From: an uncultured Clostridia bacterium
GTDB lineage: Bacteria; Bacillota; Clostridia; Christensenellales; Aristaeellaceae
Direction of reading: 5' to 3'
Length of the DNA: 20,655 bases
NCBI GenBank assembly: GCA_937874275.1
Contig: CALNAU010000020.1
Coordinates: forward strand, 1 to 20,655
Shown: one piece after another, positions 1-7,618 of the stretch
How the letters are laid out: each line of letters begins with the position of its first letter
Position numbering within the stretch: position 1 is the stretch's first letter
Program-made: the position numbers and the translations under genes
Notes under the pieces: model-generated
Told to the model about the DNA's origin: nothing
The model's database searches: none
Seen by the model: only the letters and a program-made list of their open reading frames with translations

Positions 1-2
1 TT

Positions 3-734
3 CAGAAGTGCGGCGCGCTCAAACAGATGCGCATCCCGGCCAGCGTGACCGCCATTGGCAACGGCGTGTTCATTGGCTGTGACGCCATGGAAACCCTATG
101 CTTTGAAAAACCGGATCCCGCCCTGTTCCCCGAAGCCAGCAGCCCCTTCCCCATGGAGGCCACCAACCTGCGCATCTACCTGCCGGAGGATACCTCCGAT
201 GATATGCTGAAGGCTTTCCAAACATTCACCAATGGTGCACTGATGCGCATGGCCGACATTGTGCAGCGCGGCGGCTGCCCCATGCAGACAGCGGAAGCAT
301 CGGCACCTGAGCAGCCAATCGCAGAAGCGCCCGAGGTAACGACGCCCGCGGAACCCGCCCTCACGGACGCACCGGCAACACCGGCAGCGCCGGTTGCCGA
401 GCCAGCAGCGCAAACCCCGCCGGCTGAACAGCCCGCCGCGCCCTCCGGCGGCATGCAGGATTATATCGATAAAATGCTCGTGTGCAGCAAGGCCGAAGCG
501 GCCGGCGTGGTGCTGGATCCGGCCGTCATCGGCCGCTACGACGTGCGCTTTGGCGCGGATGGCCAGGCCGTGATGACCATCGGCGGCGCCGCCATGCCCG
601 CCTGCCCTTGGCAGCAGCAGGGCGATACGCTGGTGGTGGATTACTTTGGCACTTCCTTTGTGTTCAAGCTGACGCCTGAAGGCTTGCAGCTCAACTACTA
701 TGACGCCATGCTGCTCACCTTTACGCCCGAGTAA
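3..734 (+). CDS. Leucine-rich repeat (BspA-type) protein, C-terminal part, 5' truncated
   Basis: The reading frame is open from base 3 with no start codon of its own, so the gene begins outside the window; the first in-frame ATG (27) lies inside a repeat and is not a credible start. The first ~40 residues read as a BspA/LRR_5 repeat (IPASVTAIGNGVFIGC...), a family common on surface proteins of gut Firmicutes. A Pro/Ala/Glu-rich linker follows (about residues 95-145 of the visible part). The end is a compact ~90-residue C-terminal domain starting MQDYIDKMLVCSKAEAAGVVLDP, with alternating hydrophobic strands and GDTLVVDYFGTSFVFKLTPEG, which suggests a small beta-barrel or lipocalin-like fold. 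The role is not known; a ligand-binding or surface function is inference. No terminator is visible between its stop and the aldolase promoter 22 bases on. Confidence 0.75.
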   Translation, partial: QKCGALKQMRIPASVTAIGNGVFIGCDAMETLCFEKPDPALFPEASSPFPMEATNLRIYLPEDTSDDMLKAFQTFTNGALMRMADIVQRGGCPMQTAEASAPEQPIAEAPEVTTPAEPALTDAPATPAAPVAEPAAQTPPAEQPAAPSGGMQDYIDKMLVCSKAEAAGVVLDPAVIGRYDVRFGADGQAVMTIGGAAMPACPWQQQGDTLVVDYFGTSFVFKLTPEGLQLNYYDAMLLTFTPE

Positions 735-755
735 AGCGATAAAGAATACAATCAT

Positions 756-785
756 TTGACAGCCTTCCTTGCGTAAGGATATAAT
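756..785 (+). promoter_or_regulatory. Promoter of fba (sigma-A type)
   Basis: TTGACA at 756-761 and TATAAT at 780-785, both perfect consensus, are separated by 18 bases. Transcription would begin near 792. The early transcript contains a small inverted repeat (AAAGGA-GCG-TCCTTT, 787-801). A strong promoter fits a highly expressed glycolytic gene. Confidence 0.85.
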
Positions 786-832
786 AAAAGGAGCGTCCTT
801 TTACCCCAACAAACGCAAGGAGGGTTTTTGTT

Positions 833-1762
833 ATGCCATTGGTCAACTCAAAGGAAATGTTCAAAAAAGCCTATGATGGCGGCTACGCCATCGGCGCGTT
901 CAACGTCAACAACATGGAAATCATTCAGGGCATCGTGGAAGGCGCCCAGGAAGAAAAAGCGCCCCTCATCCTGCAGGTGTCGGCCGGCGCGCGCAAGTAC
1001 GCCAAGCACGAGTACCTGATGAAGCTCATCGAGGCGGCGGTGGATACCAGCGGCCTGCCCATCGTGGTGCACCTGGACCATGGCCCGGATTTTGAGACCT
1101 GCAAATCCTGCATCGACGGCGGCTTCACCTCCGTGATGATCGACGGCAGCCACCTGCCCTTTGAAGAGAACATCAAGCTGACCCGCCAGGTGGTGGAATA
1201 TGCTCACGACCGCGGCGTCACCGTGGAAGGCGAGCTGGGCCGTCTGGCCGGCGTGGAAGACGACATCAAGGTCTCCCACGAGGACAGCAGCTACACCCGC
1301 CCCGAAGAGGTGGAAGAGTTTGTCAGCCGCACCGGCGTGGACAGCCTGGCCATCGCCATCGGCACCAGCCACGGCGCGTTCAAGTTTAAGGGCGAGCCCA
1401 AGCTGCGCTTTGACATCCTTAAGGAGATTGAGCACAAGCTGCCCGGCTTCCCCATCGTACTGCACGGTGCCAGCTCCGTCATCCCCGAGTATGTGCAGAT
1501 GATCAACCAGTACGGCGGCAAGCTGGAGGGCGCCCAGGGCGTGCCTGAGGAGATGCTGCGCCAGGCCGCCAGCATGGCCGTATGCAAAATCAACATCGAC
1601 AGTGACCTGCGCCTGGCCTTCACCGCCATGATCCGCAAGCACTTCGCCGAGCATCCCGATCACTTTGACCCCCGCCAGTACCTGACCGACGCACGCGCCG
1701 CCCTCAAGGACATGGTGCGCCGCAAGATCGTCAACGTGCTGGGGTGCAACGGCAAGGCCTAA
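833..1762 (+). CDS. fba: Class II fructose-1,6-bisphosphate aldolase
   Basis: This enzyme cleaves fructose 1,6-bisphosphate to dihydroxyacetone phosphate and glyceraldehyde 3-phosphate in the cytoplasm and depends on Zn2+. The 309-residue protein has the usual class II length and motifs: GAFNVNN near residue 21, HLDHG at 80-84 (catalytic Asp82 and zinc ligand His83), VEGELG at 131-136 (Glu134), IGTSHG with His180, and LHGASS with His211. The ATG at 833 has an AAGGAGGG ribosome binding site at 817-824, eight bases upstream. It is the first gene after a consensus promoter. No T-tailed terminator is seen before pfp, so the two may share a transcript. Neighbouring glycolytic genes support the assignment. 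Confidence 0.96.
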   Translation: MPLVNSKEMFKKAYDGGYAIGAFNVNNMEIIQGIVEGAQEEKAPLILQVSAGARKYAKHEYLMKLIEAAVDTSGLPIVVHLDHGPDFETCKSCIDGGFTSVMIDGSHLPFEENIKLTRQVVEYAHDRGVTVEGELGRLAGVEDDIKVSHEDSSYTRPEEVEEFVSRTGVDSLAIAIGTSHGAFKFKGEPKLRFDILKEIEHKLPGFPIVLHGASSVIPEYVQMINQYGGKLEGAQGVPEEMLRQAASMAVCKINIDSDLRLAFTAMIRKHFAEHPDHFDPRQYLTDARAALKDMVRRKIVNVLGCNGKA

Positions 1763-1770
1763 CGGCTTCG

Positions 1771-1801
1771 CCAAAGCGTCTGCGGACGCAATGGCGTTTG
1801 G
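1771..1801 (+). repeat. Compound stem-loop downstream of fba
   Basis: GCGTC (1776-1780) and GACGC (1785-1789) pair around a TGCG loop, and CCAAA (1771-1775) can pair with TTTGG (1797-1801) outside a bulge. No U-tract follows, so it is unlikely to be a terminator by itself. It precedes the longer hairpin repeat at 1805 and is part of a structured 234-base fba-pfp gap. The remainder of the gap shows no further gene. Confidence 0.4.
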
Positions 1802-1804
1802 AGC

Positions 1805-1852
1805 AACGATAGGCCATCCGGCTGTCGCTTCGCTGCCGGGCGCCAAATGGCA
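1805..1852 (+). repeat. Dispersed hairpin repeat, copy 1
   Basis: This 48-base segment matches 20604-20651 without gaps at 39 of 48 positions by hand alignment. Both copies begin AACGAT, share GGCCATCCG, CTTCG and CCGGGCG, and end ATGGCA. Arms 1813-1822 and 1842-1851 form a 10-position stem with two central mismatches. An alternative inner pairing, CCGGC with GCCGG (1818-1822/1835-1839), is also possible. It lies 42 bases after the fba stop, in the same orientation to its upstream gene as copy 2. It looks like a REP-type or small non-autonomous element; the family is not identified. Confidence 0.6.
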
Positions 1853-1996
1853 TGATGAGCATGGCTGTGCAATGCCTTCCGCGCCGACGCACATGTCGCC
1901 GGCGCGGATTTCCTTCGGGTGGCTCCGCCCCCCGTGTCCCCGGTGCCGGCAGCACCCTCGGTTGTTATCTTCTATCATTCTTCAGGAGGACTTTTG

Positions 1997-3217
1997 ATGG
2001 AACTTCAAGGCAAGGTTGTCGTTGCCCAGGGCGGCGGCCCGACAGCGGTTATCAATCAGAGCCTGGTGGGTGTCGTGCTGGAAAGCCGTAAATTCCACCA
2101 GATTACCAAGGTGTATGGCGCGGTCAACGGCGTCAGCGGCATCATCAACGAGAATTTTCTGGACCTGACCCAGGAGACCACCAACAACCTGGAGCGGGTG
2201 GCCGTGACGCCCTCCTCCGCCCTGGGCAGTACGCGCGACAAGCCCGATGAGAAGTACTGCGAGGAGATTTTCAACGTCTTCCGCATGCACGATGTGCGCT
2301 ATTTCTTCTACATCGGCGGCAACGATTCGGCCGATACCGTGCGCATCGTCAACCAGCAGGCCGAGCGCTGGCACTACGACTTCCGTGCCATCCACATCCC
2401 CAAGACCATCGACAACGACCTGATGTTCAACGACCACACGCCGGGCTATCCCTCGGCGGCCAAGTATGTGGCGCAGTCGTTCATCGGGCTGAACCTGGAC
2501 AACCGCGCCCTGCCGGGCGTGCACATCGGCGTGGTGATGGGTAGGCACGCGGGCTTTCTGACCGCTGCCTCCAGCATCGCCCAGAAGTACCCGGATGATG
2601 GTCCCCACCTGATTTACCTGCCCGAGCGCCCCTTCGTGCTGGAAAACTTCCTGCGCGAGGTCAAGGAGGTCAACGACCGCCTGGGCCGCTGCGTGGTGGC
2701 CGTCAGCGAGGGGATTCAGGATGAGAACGGCGTGCCAATCCTCTCCTCCCTGATGGATACCGAGCGGGATGCCCACGGCAACGTGCAGCTGTCCGGCACG
2801 GGCGCGCTGGGCGAGGCGCTGGTCAACGTCATCAAAGAAAAGCTGGGCCTCAGCCGCGTGCGCAGCGATACGCTGGGCTATGTGCAGCGCAGCTTCCTGG
2901 GCTGCGTCAGCGAGGTGGACCAGCACGAGGCCCGCGAGGTGGGCGAAAAGGCCGCGCAGTTTGCCATCTGGCACAACATCGACGGCTCCATCGCCATCAA
3001 CCGCACCGGCTACTACTCGGTGGACTACCAGCTGCGCGAGCTGACGGACATCGCGGCGCTCACCAAGCTGATGCCCGATGAGTTCATCAACCAGGCCGGC
3101 AACAACGTGACCCCTGCCTTCAAGTATTATCTGCAGCCGCTGCTGGGCAAGGACATGCCCAGCGCCCACCGCCTGCGCGCGCCGCTGGCGCCCAAGATTC
3201 GCGACAAGCAGGTCTGA
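1997..3217 (+). CDS. pfp: Phosphofructokinase, pyrophosphate-dependent type (diphosphate--fructose-6-phosphate 1-phosphotransferase)
   Basis: This 406-residue protein belongs to the PfkA superfamily and phosphorylates fructose 6-phosphate in the cytoplasm. Visible motifs are GGGPTAVIN (12-20), GGNDS (107-111), PKTIDND (135-141) and MGRHAGFL (181-188). ATP enzymes carry GGDGS and PGTIDND. An Asp in place of the second Gly and a Lys in PKTIDND are established hallmarks of PPi-using enzymes, so PPi is the likely donor and the reaction reversible. The ATG at 1997 has an AGGAGG site (1984-1989) seven bases upstream; the longer in-frame extension to 1919 has no family similarity. It follows fba and probably shares its transcript. 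The donor is inferred from motifs, not measured. Confidence 0.92.
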   Translation: MELQGKVVVAQGGGPTAVINQSLVGVVLESRKFHQITKVYGAVNGVSGIINENFLDLTQETTNNLERVAVTPSSALGSTRDKPDEKYCEEIFNVFRMHDVRYFFYIGGNDSADTVRIVNQQAERWHYDFRAIHIPKTIDNDLMFNDHTPGYPSAAKYVAQSFIGLNLDNRALPGVHIGVVMGRHAGFLTAASSIAQKYPDDGPHLIYLPERPFVLENFLREVKEVNDRLGRCVVAVSEGIQDENGVPILSSLMDTERDAHGNVQLSGTGALGEALVNVIKEKLGLSRVRSDTLGYVQRSFLGCVSEVDQHEAREVGEKAAQFAIWHNIDGSIAINRTGYYSVDYQLRELTDIAALTKLMPDEFINQAGNNVTPAFKYYLQPLLGKDMPSAHRLRAPLAPKIRDKQV

Positions 3218-3248
3218 TACCGGCTCACGCCTCAATCTTTGTCAACCA

Positions 3249-3284
3249 TCATCCCTCGCATCGCAACCGTGATGCGGGGGATGA
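3249..3284 (+). terminator. Terminator after pfp
   Basis: Arms 3249-3262 and 3271-3284 form a 14-bp stem (one G-T wobble) with an eight-base loop, followed by CTTGTTTG. It starts 31 bases after the pfp stop, which suits a rho-independent terminator with a short U-rich tail. Confidence 0.7.
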
Positions 3285-3289
3285 CTTGT

Positions 3290-3318
3290 TTGACTCATTG
3301 GGCGGGCTTCCTTATAAT
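3290..3318 (+). promoter_or_regulatory. Promoter of the AraC-family regulator gene
   Basis: TTGACT (3290-3295) and TATAAT (3313-3318) are separated by 17 bases, immediately downstream of the pfp terminator. The start site would lie near 3325, leaving a leader of about 118 bases in which no recognised riboswitch was seen. Confidence 0.8.
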
Positions 3319-3443
3319 GATGTCATCCCCGATAGTCCATGAAGAAACAGCAGGCGGCTGTGTGTTTCGTGCTTCAAAAGTAAAAGCTTGTTATGTGTCC
3401 AATCTTGGGTCCCCTCCATGTTTGGATAGGAGTGTATGTTAAC

Positions 3444-4271
3444 ATGGGCAATATTCGCTATGACTTTCACGACGAGCCCAATAACGGCAATGCAGTGCGC
3501 ATCATGTATTGCGCCATTTCTAGATACGATGGCTCCTGGCGGTCGGTGCCGCACAGCCACCCGCATGCGGAGCTGTTTTATTGCATCCGTGGAAAAGGCT
3601 ATCTGCAAATCGCAGGCCAGAAACTCCCGCTAAGTGATAGTGATTGTTTCCTCATCAACCCTTCAGTGGCTCATACGGAACTGTCCGACGCAGATGGGCT
3701 GCTTGAATACATTGTCATCGGAGTTGGCGGTGTGCGCTTTTCCGCGCCGGACGGCGGACAGCCCCGCTACTACCTCATCAATGACCGCTCCAACAGCCAT
3801 GAGTTGCTCCCCTATTTTCAGGATATGCTCCGCGAAGTCTCGCGAAGACGTGACGGATACTTCGCCATATGCATACATATCTTGGAGATTCTGTTAGATA
3901 AGGTGCGCCGCCATGCCCGGGTGGATTTGGCTGCCCAAATGCCAATCATCAACAGCAGCGAGTGCGCCGAGGCCAAACGCCTGATGGATGAACACTTTAG
4001 CCAGCCGATTACGCTGGACTGGCTCGCGGAACAAGCCAATATCAGCAAATTTTACCTATCCCGCGCCTTCCACCGTCAGTATGGCCTTTCCCCCATGCAC
4101 TACTTATCCAAACGGCGGGTTGAGGAGGCTCAACATTTATTGCGGCGCACCGACCACAGTTTGTCGGCCATCGCAACATTGTCGGGATTCTCCTCCCCCA
4201 GCTATTTCTCCCAAGCATTTAGAAGGTTGGTAGGTGCGTCTCCAAGCGAATACCGCAAGTCTCCGTCATAG
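3444..4271 (+). CDS. AraC-family transcriptional regulator with N-terminal cupin domain
   Basis: This 275-residue protein has an N-terminal sugar-sensing cupin (about residues 20-130; HSHPHAELFYCIRGKGYLQI at 37-56 is the typical first cupin strand pair). A C-terminal double helix-turn-helix domain occupies about 175-272, including LDWLAEQANISKFYLSRAF and the second-helix signature GFSSPSYFSQAFRR. The ATG at 3444 follows ATAGGAG (3426-3432) at a rather long 11-base spacing; the in-frame GTG at 3432 overlaps that site. The gene is convergent with the GH112 phosphorylase and shares its terminator. Regulators of this type often control an adjacent sugar locus, so it is the best candidate to control the transporter/phosphorylase operon. 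The inducer is not visible from sequence. Confidence 0.9.
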   Translation: MGNIRYDFHDEPNNGNAVRIMYCAISRYDGSWRSVPHSHPHAELFYCIRGKGYLQIAGQKLPLSDSDCFLINPSVAHTELSDADGLLEYIVIGVGGVRFSAPDGGQPRYYLINDRSNSHELLPYFQDMLREVSRRRDGYFAICIHILEILLDKVRRHARVDLAAQMPIINSSECAEAKRLMDEHFSQPITLDWLAEQANISKFYLSRAFHRQYGLSPMHYLSKRRVEEAQHLLRRTDHSLSAIATLSGFSSPSYFSQAFRRLVGASPSEYRKSPS

Positions 4272-4285
4272 GCAGTCACATTAAC

Positions 4286-4317
4286 AACCCCGTGGCACGA
4301 GTTCGTGCCACGGGGTT
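4286..4317. terminator. Bidirectional terminator between araC-type gene and gnpA
   Basis: A perfect 15-bp inverted repeat (4286-4300 with 4303-4317; AACCCCGTGGCACGA and its complement) sits between two convergent genes, 15 bases after one stop and 31 bases before the other. The flanking T/A-rich bases give weak tails on both strands. Confidence 0.85.
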
Positions 4318-4347
4318 ATATCATATCAGTTTGTTTAAGCAGCTGTC

Positions 4348-6516
4348 CTATTTATCCATGTGAAACCAGCGGATTTCGTTGGCCGTAAGCGAAAGCGGCA
4401 TCCCCTCGCCCTGGCCGCGGTACACCACGGTCTCCTGCGGCTCAAAGGTGTTGTTGACCACGCAGTACTTGCCGCTGTCCAGATAGGCGTGTACATCCAC
4501 ATGGTAGTTGCTGCTGTACCAGCGGTGCAGCAGATCCTCCCCGTGGCCGGCCCACAGCAGGCTGCGGTGCAGCAGCCGCGCGTTGTGGAAGCTGTAGGGC
4601 AGGCCGCTGAGGTACACCGCACGGCCGCGGCCATACTCGTTGACGCTCAGGCGCACCTGCTTGCCCCGCTGGCGCAGCACCGTGGCGCCCTCCAGGGCGT
4701 ACATGCCGGGCCGGGGCTCGCCAAAGTCTATCTCCTGCGGGCTGTCGGCCAGGATGAAATGGCCGGGCTGCTCCTGCCAGTTGTATTTATCGTAGTTGAG
4801 GGTGAAGCCGGTCTCCTTCTCCACGCCCAGCACGCTGGCCAACTGGATGTAGCGGCCCTGGTGCTGATGGCCGGAGGGCTCGCCCACGCCGATGAAGCCG
4901 CCCCCCTCATGCACAAAGCGGCGGATGGCGGCGCTTACCTGCGCGTCTTCCCACCAGCGGCCGCCGGTGTGCGCCGTATCACCGTCACCCAGGTTGAGCA
5001 ATACATCGATGTCGTCCAGGATATCCGGGTCGCGCTGAATGTCCTCAAAACTGATGAACCGCACATCAAACGGCGCGCCGCTGAGGGCCTCGATGACGCC
5101 GAAATAGCTGTAGTTCTCCTTCTGATACAGGGCGTGATGCACCATGTGCGCCCCCCAGGCTCGCATGCGGCCCCAGCAGTTAAGCACCGCCACCCGCCGC
5201 GCGCAATAGGGCGTCGCACCCTGCACATTGCTGTACAGTTGACGGAATTCGTCAGTCACCTGCCCCACATAGTCCAGAAACTCCGGAAACTGGAAGGTGA
5301 GCTTGAGGTAGCCGCCATAGCCGATGCGGTCCACCGGCCTGCGCAAAATGGCCCGCCGCGCGGTGACCCAGTTTTCCTTGGCCTCGCGCACCGGGTCGCC
5401 GCCCGGGTGGAAGGTATCCGGGAAGAAGTAGGGCAGCAGCCGCGCCTCGGTATATTTGACGCCCGGAATATCGCTGATGAGCCGCAGCGTCGCGCCGTTG
5501 CCCACGCTGCCCACCACCGCGTCCAGCCCAATCTGCTCAAACTCGGGCATGAAGGGCTCGGTGCCAATCCAGTGGTCGCCCAGGAACATCATGGCTTCCT
5601 TGCCGCCCTGGTGGGTGATATCCACCATCTCCCGGGCCAGCTTGGCCACCTCACGGCGCTGGAACGCCTGAAAATCCGCAAACTCCTTGCTGGGGATGCG
5701 GTACTGGTTGTTGTAGTAGCCCTGGTCGATGATGTACTCCGGCCGGAAGGGATAGCCCACCTCGCGCTCAAACTGCGCCAGGATGTAGGGTGACACGGAG
5801 GCCGAGTAGCCGTACCAGTCCACATATTTTTCGCGCCGCAGCTCATCAAACACCAGCGTAAACTGATGAAAGAAGGTGGTAAAGCGGATGACGTCCACGT
5901 GGGGATGCTCAGCTATGAAGCGCCGCAGGCGCTCCATGCTGAAGGCGCGCGTCTTGGGCTGGCGCACATCGAAGGTGATCTGGTGCTCCACGCCGTGCCA
6001 GTCGTTGACCACGGCGTTGTACATGTGCACCGGATCCCATATCAGGTAGGCGAGGAAGCTGACCGTGTACTCGTGATACGCCTCGGGCGACGGGATGGTG
6101 ACCTGCCCATCAGCATAGGTCCACTGAGCGGGCGGCACCACAGCACCGGTGGTGCGGTCCACCACCTCCCACCAGCGGGTGATGTCATCGCGGTCGTTGA
6201 CCTGCAGCAAGTCGGGCGAAATGCCCCGCATCAGCGGGATGGAGAGCGCCCCGCCCGTGGCCGTGTGAAAGCCGGTCATGATGTAGCACTGCTGCACCTC
6301 ATCCGGGTTCTGCCTGGCCCAGGCATTGTCCTTGCGGGTGGTGTAGTAGGTGGCGTATATCTTGGCGTCTGCCCGGCGCAGCGCCTCGGGAAAATCCGTG
6401 CCGTCGCAGTCGCGCAGGGCATCTGCCCCCCAGCGCTGCATCAGTTCCAGCGTCTGGGGCACGATGTCCACATCGGTGGGGATGGTAAGGCGGCCTTTGA
6501 GCATGGTACCCTTCAT
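4348..6516 (-). CDS. gnpA: GH112 phosphorylase: 1,3-beta-galactosyl-N-acetylhexosamine (GNB/LNB) phosphorylase family
   Basis: GH112 enzymes phosphorolyse Gal-beta-1,3-GalNAc or Gal-beta-1,3-GlcNAc to galactose 1-phosphate and the free N-acetylhexosamine in the cytoplasm. A related subgroup acts on Gal-beta-1,4-rhamnose. The 722-residue length fits the family. Recognised segments are LTIPTD near residue 10, WGADALRDCDGTDFP (29-43), TVSFLAYLIWD (151-161), DWYGYSASVSP (233-243), DQGYYNNQYRIPSKEF (264-279), GDHWIGTEPF (313-322), PYFFPDTFHPGGDP, DRIGYGGY and the C-terminal GGGFIGVGEPSGHQHQGR. Asp264 in DQGYYN is probably the catalytic acid (from memory of the family). The ATG at 6516 has AAGGAG seven bases upstream. 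It is the last gene of the import operon, 17 bases after the small membrane gene. The subgroup, and thus mucin, milk or plant substrate, cannot be settled here. Confidence 0.93.
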   Translation of the reverse strand: MKGTMLKGRLTIPTDVDIVPQTLELMQRWGADALRDCDGTDFPEALRRADAKIYATYYTTRKDNAWARQNPDEVQQCYIMTGFHTATGGALSIPLMRGISPDLLQVNDRDDITRWWEVVDRTTGAVVPPAQWTYADGQVTIPSPEAYHEYTVSFLAYLIWDPVHMYNAVVNDWHGVEHQITFDVRQPKTRAFSMERLRRFIAEHPHVDVIRFTTFFHQFTLVFDELRREKYVDWYGYSASVSPYILAQFEREVGYPFRPEYIIDQGYYNNQYRIPSKEFADFQAFQRREVAKLAREMVDITHQGGKEAMMFLGDHWIGTEPFMPEFEQIGLDAVVGSVGNGATLRLISDIPGVKYTEARLLPYFFPDTFHPGGDPVREAKENWVTARRAILRRPVDRIGYGGYLKLTFQFPEFLDYVGQVTDEFRQLYSNVQGATPYCARRVAVLNCWGRMRAWGAHMVHHALYQKENYSYFGVIEALSGAPFDVRFISFEDIQRDPDILDDIDVLLNLGDGDTAHTGGRWWEDAQVSAAIRRFVHEGGGFIGVGEPSGHQHQGRYIQLASVLGVEKETGFTLNYDKYNWQEQPGHFILADSPQEIDFGEPRPGMYALEGATVLRQRGKQVRLSVNEYGRGRAVYLSGLPYSFHNARLLHRSLLWAGHGEDLLHRWYSSNYHVDVHAYLDSGKYCVVNNTFEPQETVVYRGQGEGMPLSLTANEIRWFHMDK

Positions 6517-6533
6517 GTGACTCTCCTTGTGGC

Positions 6534-6710
6534 TTACTTATTGCGCCTGTTGTATTCGTAGATGAGCCCCAATATGAGCGCCAGCCCCAACAGCATTGCG
6601 CTCAACCCAGGGTAGCCGATGTGCGTTTGCCCCCATACAACCAGTCCCACACCCACCATAAACAGCAGCACCCGAAGGAGGGTTAACAGGCGTTGTACCG
6701 TATATTCCAT
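6534..6710 (-). CDS. Small two-helix membrane protein, DUF6903-like
   Basis: Translation of the minus strand from the ATG at 6708-6710 gives 58 residues, MEYTVQRLLTLLRVLLFMVG at the start and IYEYNRRNK at the end. Two hydrophobic stretches (about residues 8-26 and 34-51) flank a short polar turn, WGQTHIGYPGLS. The pattern LRxLLFxxGxxLVxxGQxxIGYPGL...YNRR resembles the DUF6903 family of tiny membrane proteins found beside sugar transporters in Clostridia; this is recognition from memory, without a search. It starts four bases after the second permease ends and stops 17 bases before gnpA, so it is inside the operon. The function is unknown; a role as a transporter-associated subunit is inference. 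Confidence 0.8.
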   Translation of the reverse strand: MEYTVQRLLTLLRVLLFMVGVGLVVWGQTHIGYPGLSAMLLGLALILGLIYEYNRRNK

Positions 6711-6714
6711 CTCG

Positions 6715-7608
6715 CTATCCTTTCAGGCCGCCCAAGGCCATCCCCTGTGTAAGCTTGCGCTGCACCAACATATAGAGAATTAGGGTTGGCAACATCACCA
6801 GCACAAGGCCGGCATACATCTGGCCAAACTCACTCCTGGCGTTCTGCGCTTTGGTGAGGTACATCAAGCCCACCGGCAGCGTTTTTGGACCGCTGGACGA
6901 GGAGAGCAGCGTCATGGCGATAATATACTCATTCCAGAATGAAAGGAAGTTGAACAGAATCACCGTGATGATGGCCGGCAGCGCCAGAGGAAACATTACT
7001 CGCACCATCGTGGTGAGGTAGGTCGCGCCGTCGATGTAGGCAGCCTCCTCGTAAGCAACCGGTAATGTGGCAAAATAACCGGACAGCAGGTAGATGGTGA
7101 ATGGCAGGGCGGTGGCGGCATAGACCAGCGCCAGCACGAACAAATTGTTCAGGAAGAATGGATTCGCCCCCCAGGCACGCAGCTGTTTGTCACCGGCTAC
7201 CAGCATCAGGAAAATCGGCACCACAATATAGTTCACGTTGATGAATAGCCCGCCCATGAATGAAATATTCATCAGCTTACGCAGTCTGAAGCGGAAGCGG
7301 CTAAGCACATAGGAGGCAGGCAGCGCGAAAATCAGCAGCATGCCCAGCGCCATGGCGGTGGTCAGCGCGCTGTTAAGCATGAAGTCCCCCATGCGCGCCT
7401 TTGTCCACGCATCAGCATAGTTTTGCAGGTACAAGCCTTGTGGCAGTGTCCAGGGGTTGCCATAAAACTCGCTGTTCTGCTTGAAGGATGCCATGAACAC
7501 CCACAACAAGGGCACCAGTATGGTTATGGCCAAGATACCCAGCGCCGCGTAAATCAGGAAACGGGAGGCAATGATGGAAGCATGGGGTTTCGTTCTGTGA
7601 TATTGCAT
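6715..7608 (-). CDS. Carbohydrate ABC transporter permease (MalG/UgpE-type)
   Basis: This 297-residue inner-membrane permease has about six hydrophobic segments and the cytoplasmic EAA loop EEAAYIDGATYLTTMVRVMFPLALP, which docks on the transporter ATPase. The N-terminal region (first helix around residues 13-33, ILAITILVPLLWVFMASFK) and the closing segment ending KLTQGMALGGLKG are typical of MalG-type sugar permeases. The start at 7608 (MQYHRTKPH) has AAGGAGG on the coding strand just upstream; a longer in-frame reading would overlap the preceding permease. It lies 10 bases after that gene, and the two should form a heterodimer. No ATPase gene is nearby, so a shared MsmX-like ATPase elsewhere in the genome is expected (inference). 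Confidence 0.94.
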   Translation of the reverse strand: MQYHRTKPHASIIASRFLIYAALGILAITILVPLLWVFMASFKQNSEFYGNPWTLPQGLYLQNYADAWTKARMGDFMLNSALTTAMALGMLLIFALPASYVLSRFRFRLRKLMNISFMGGLFINVNYIVVPIFLMLVAGDKQLRAWGANPFFLNNLFVLALVYAATALPFTIYLLSGYFATLPVAYEEAAYIDGATYLTTMVRVMFPLALPAIITVILFNFLSFWNEYIIAMTLLSSSSGPKTLPVGLMYLTKAQNARSEFGQMYAGLVLVMLPTLILYMLVQRKLTQGMALGGLKG

Positions 7609-7618
7609 GCTTGCCTCC

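Noticed and set aside
1763..1996. Independent promoter for pfp in the fba-pfp gap
   Set aside because: No -35/-10 pair with acceptable spacing was found, and no terminator with a U-tail precedes pfp.
848..3235. Long minus-strand frames opposite fba and pfp (376 and 417 codons)
   Set aside because: They mirror conserved aldolase and phosphofructokinase codons; products are His/Val/Ala-rich shadows.
4360..5793. A 477-codon open frame on the plus strand opposite gnpA
   Set aside because: It is antisense to a well-conserved GH112 enzyme and lacks a convincing ribosome binding site or domain.
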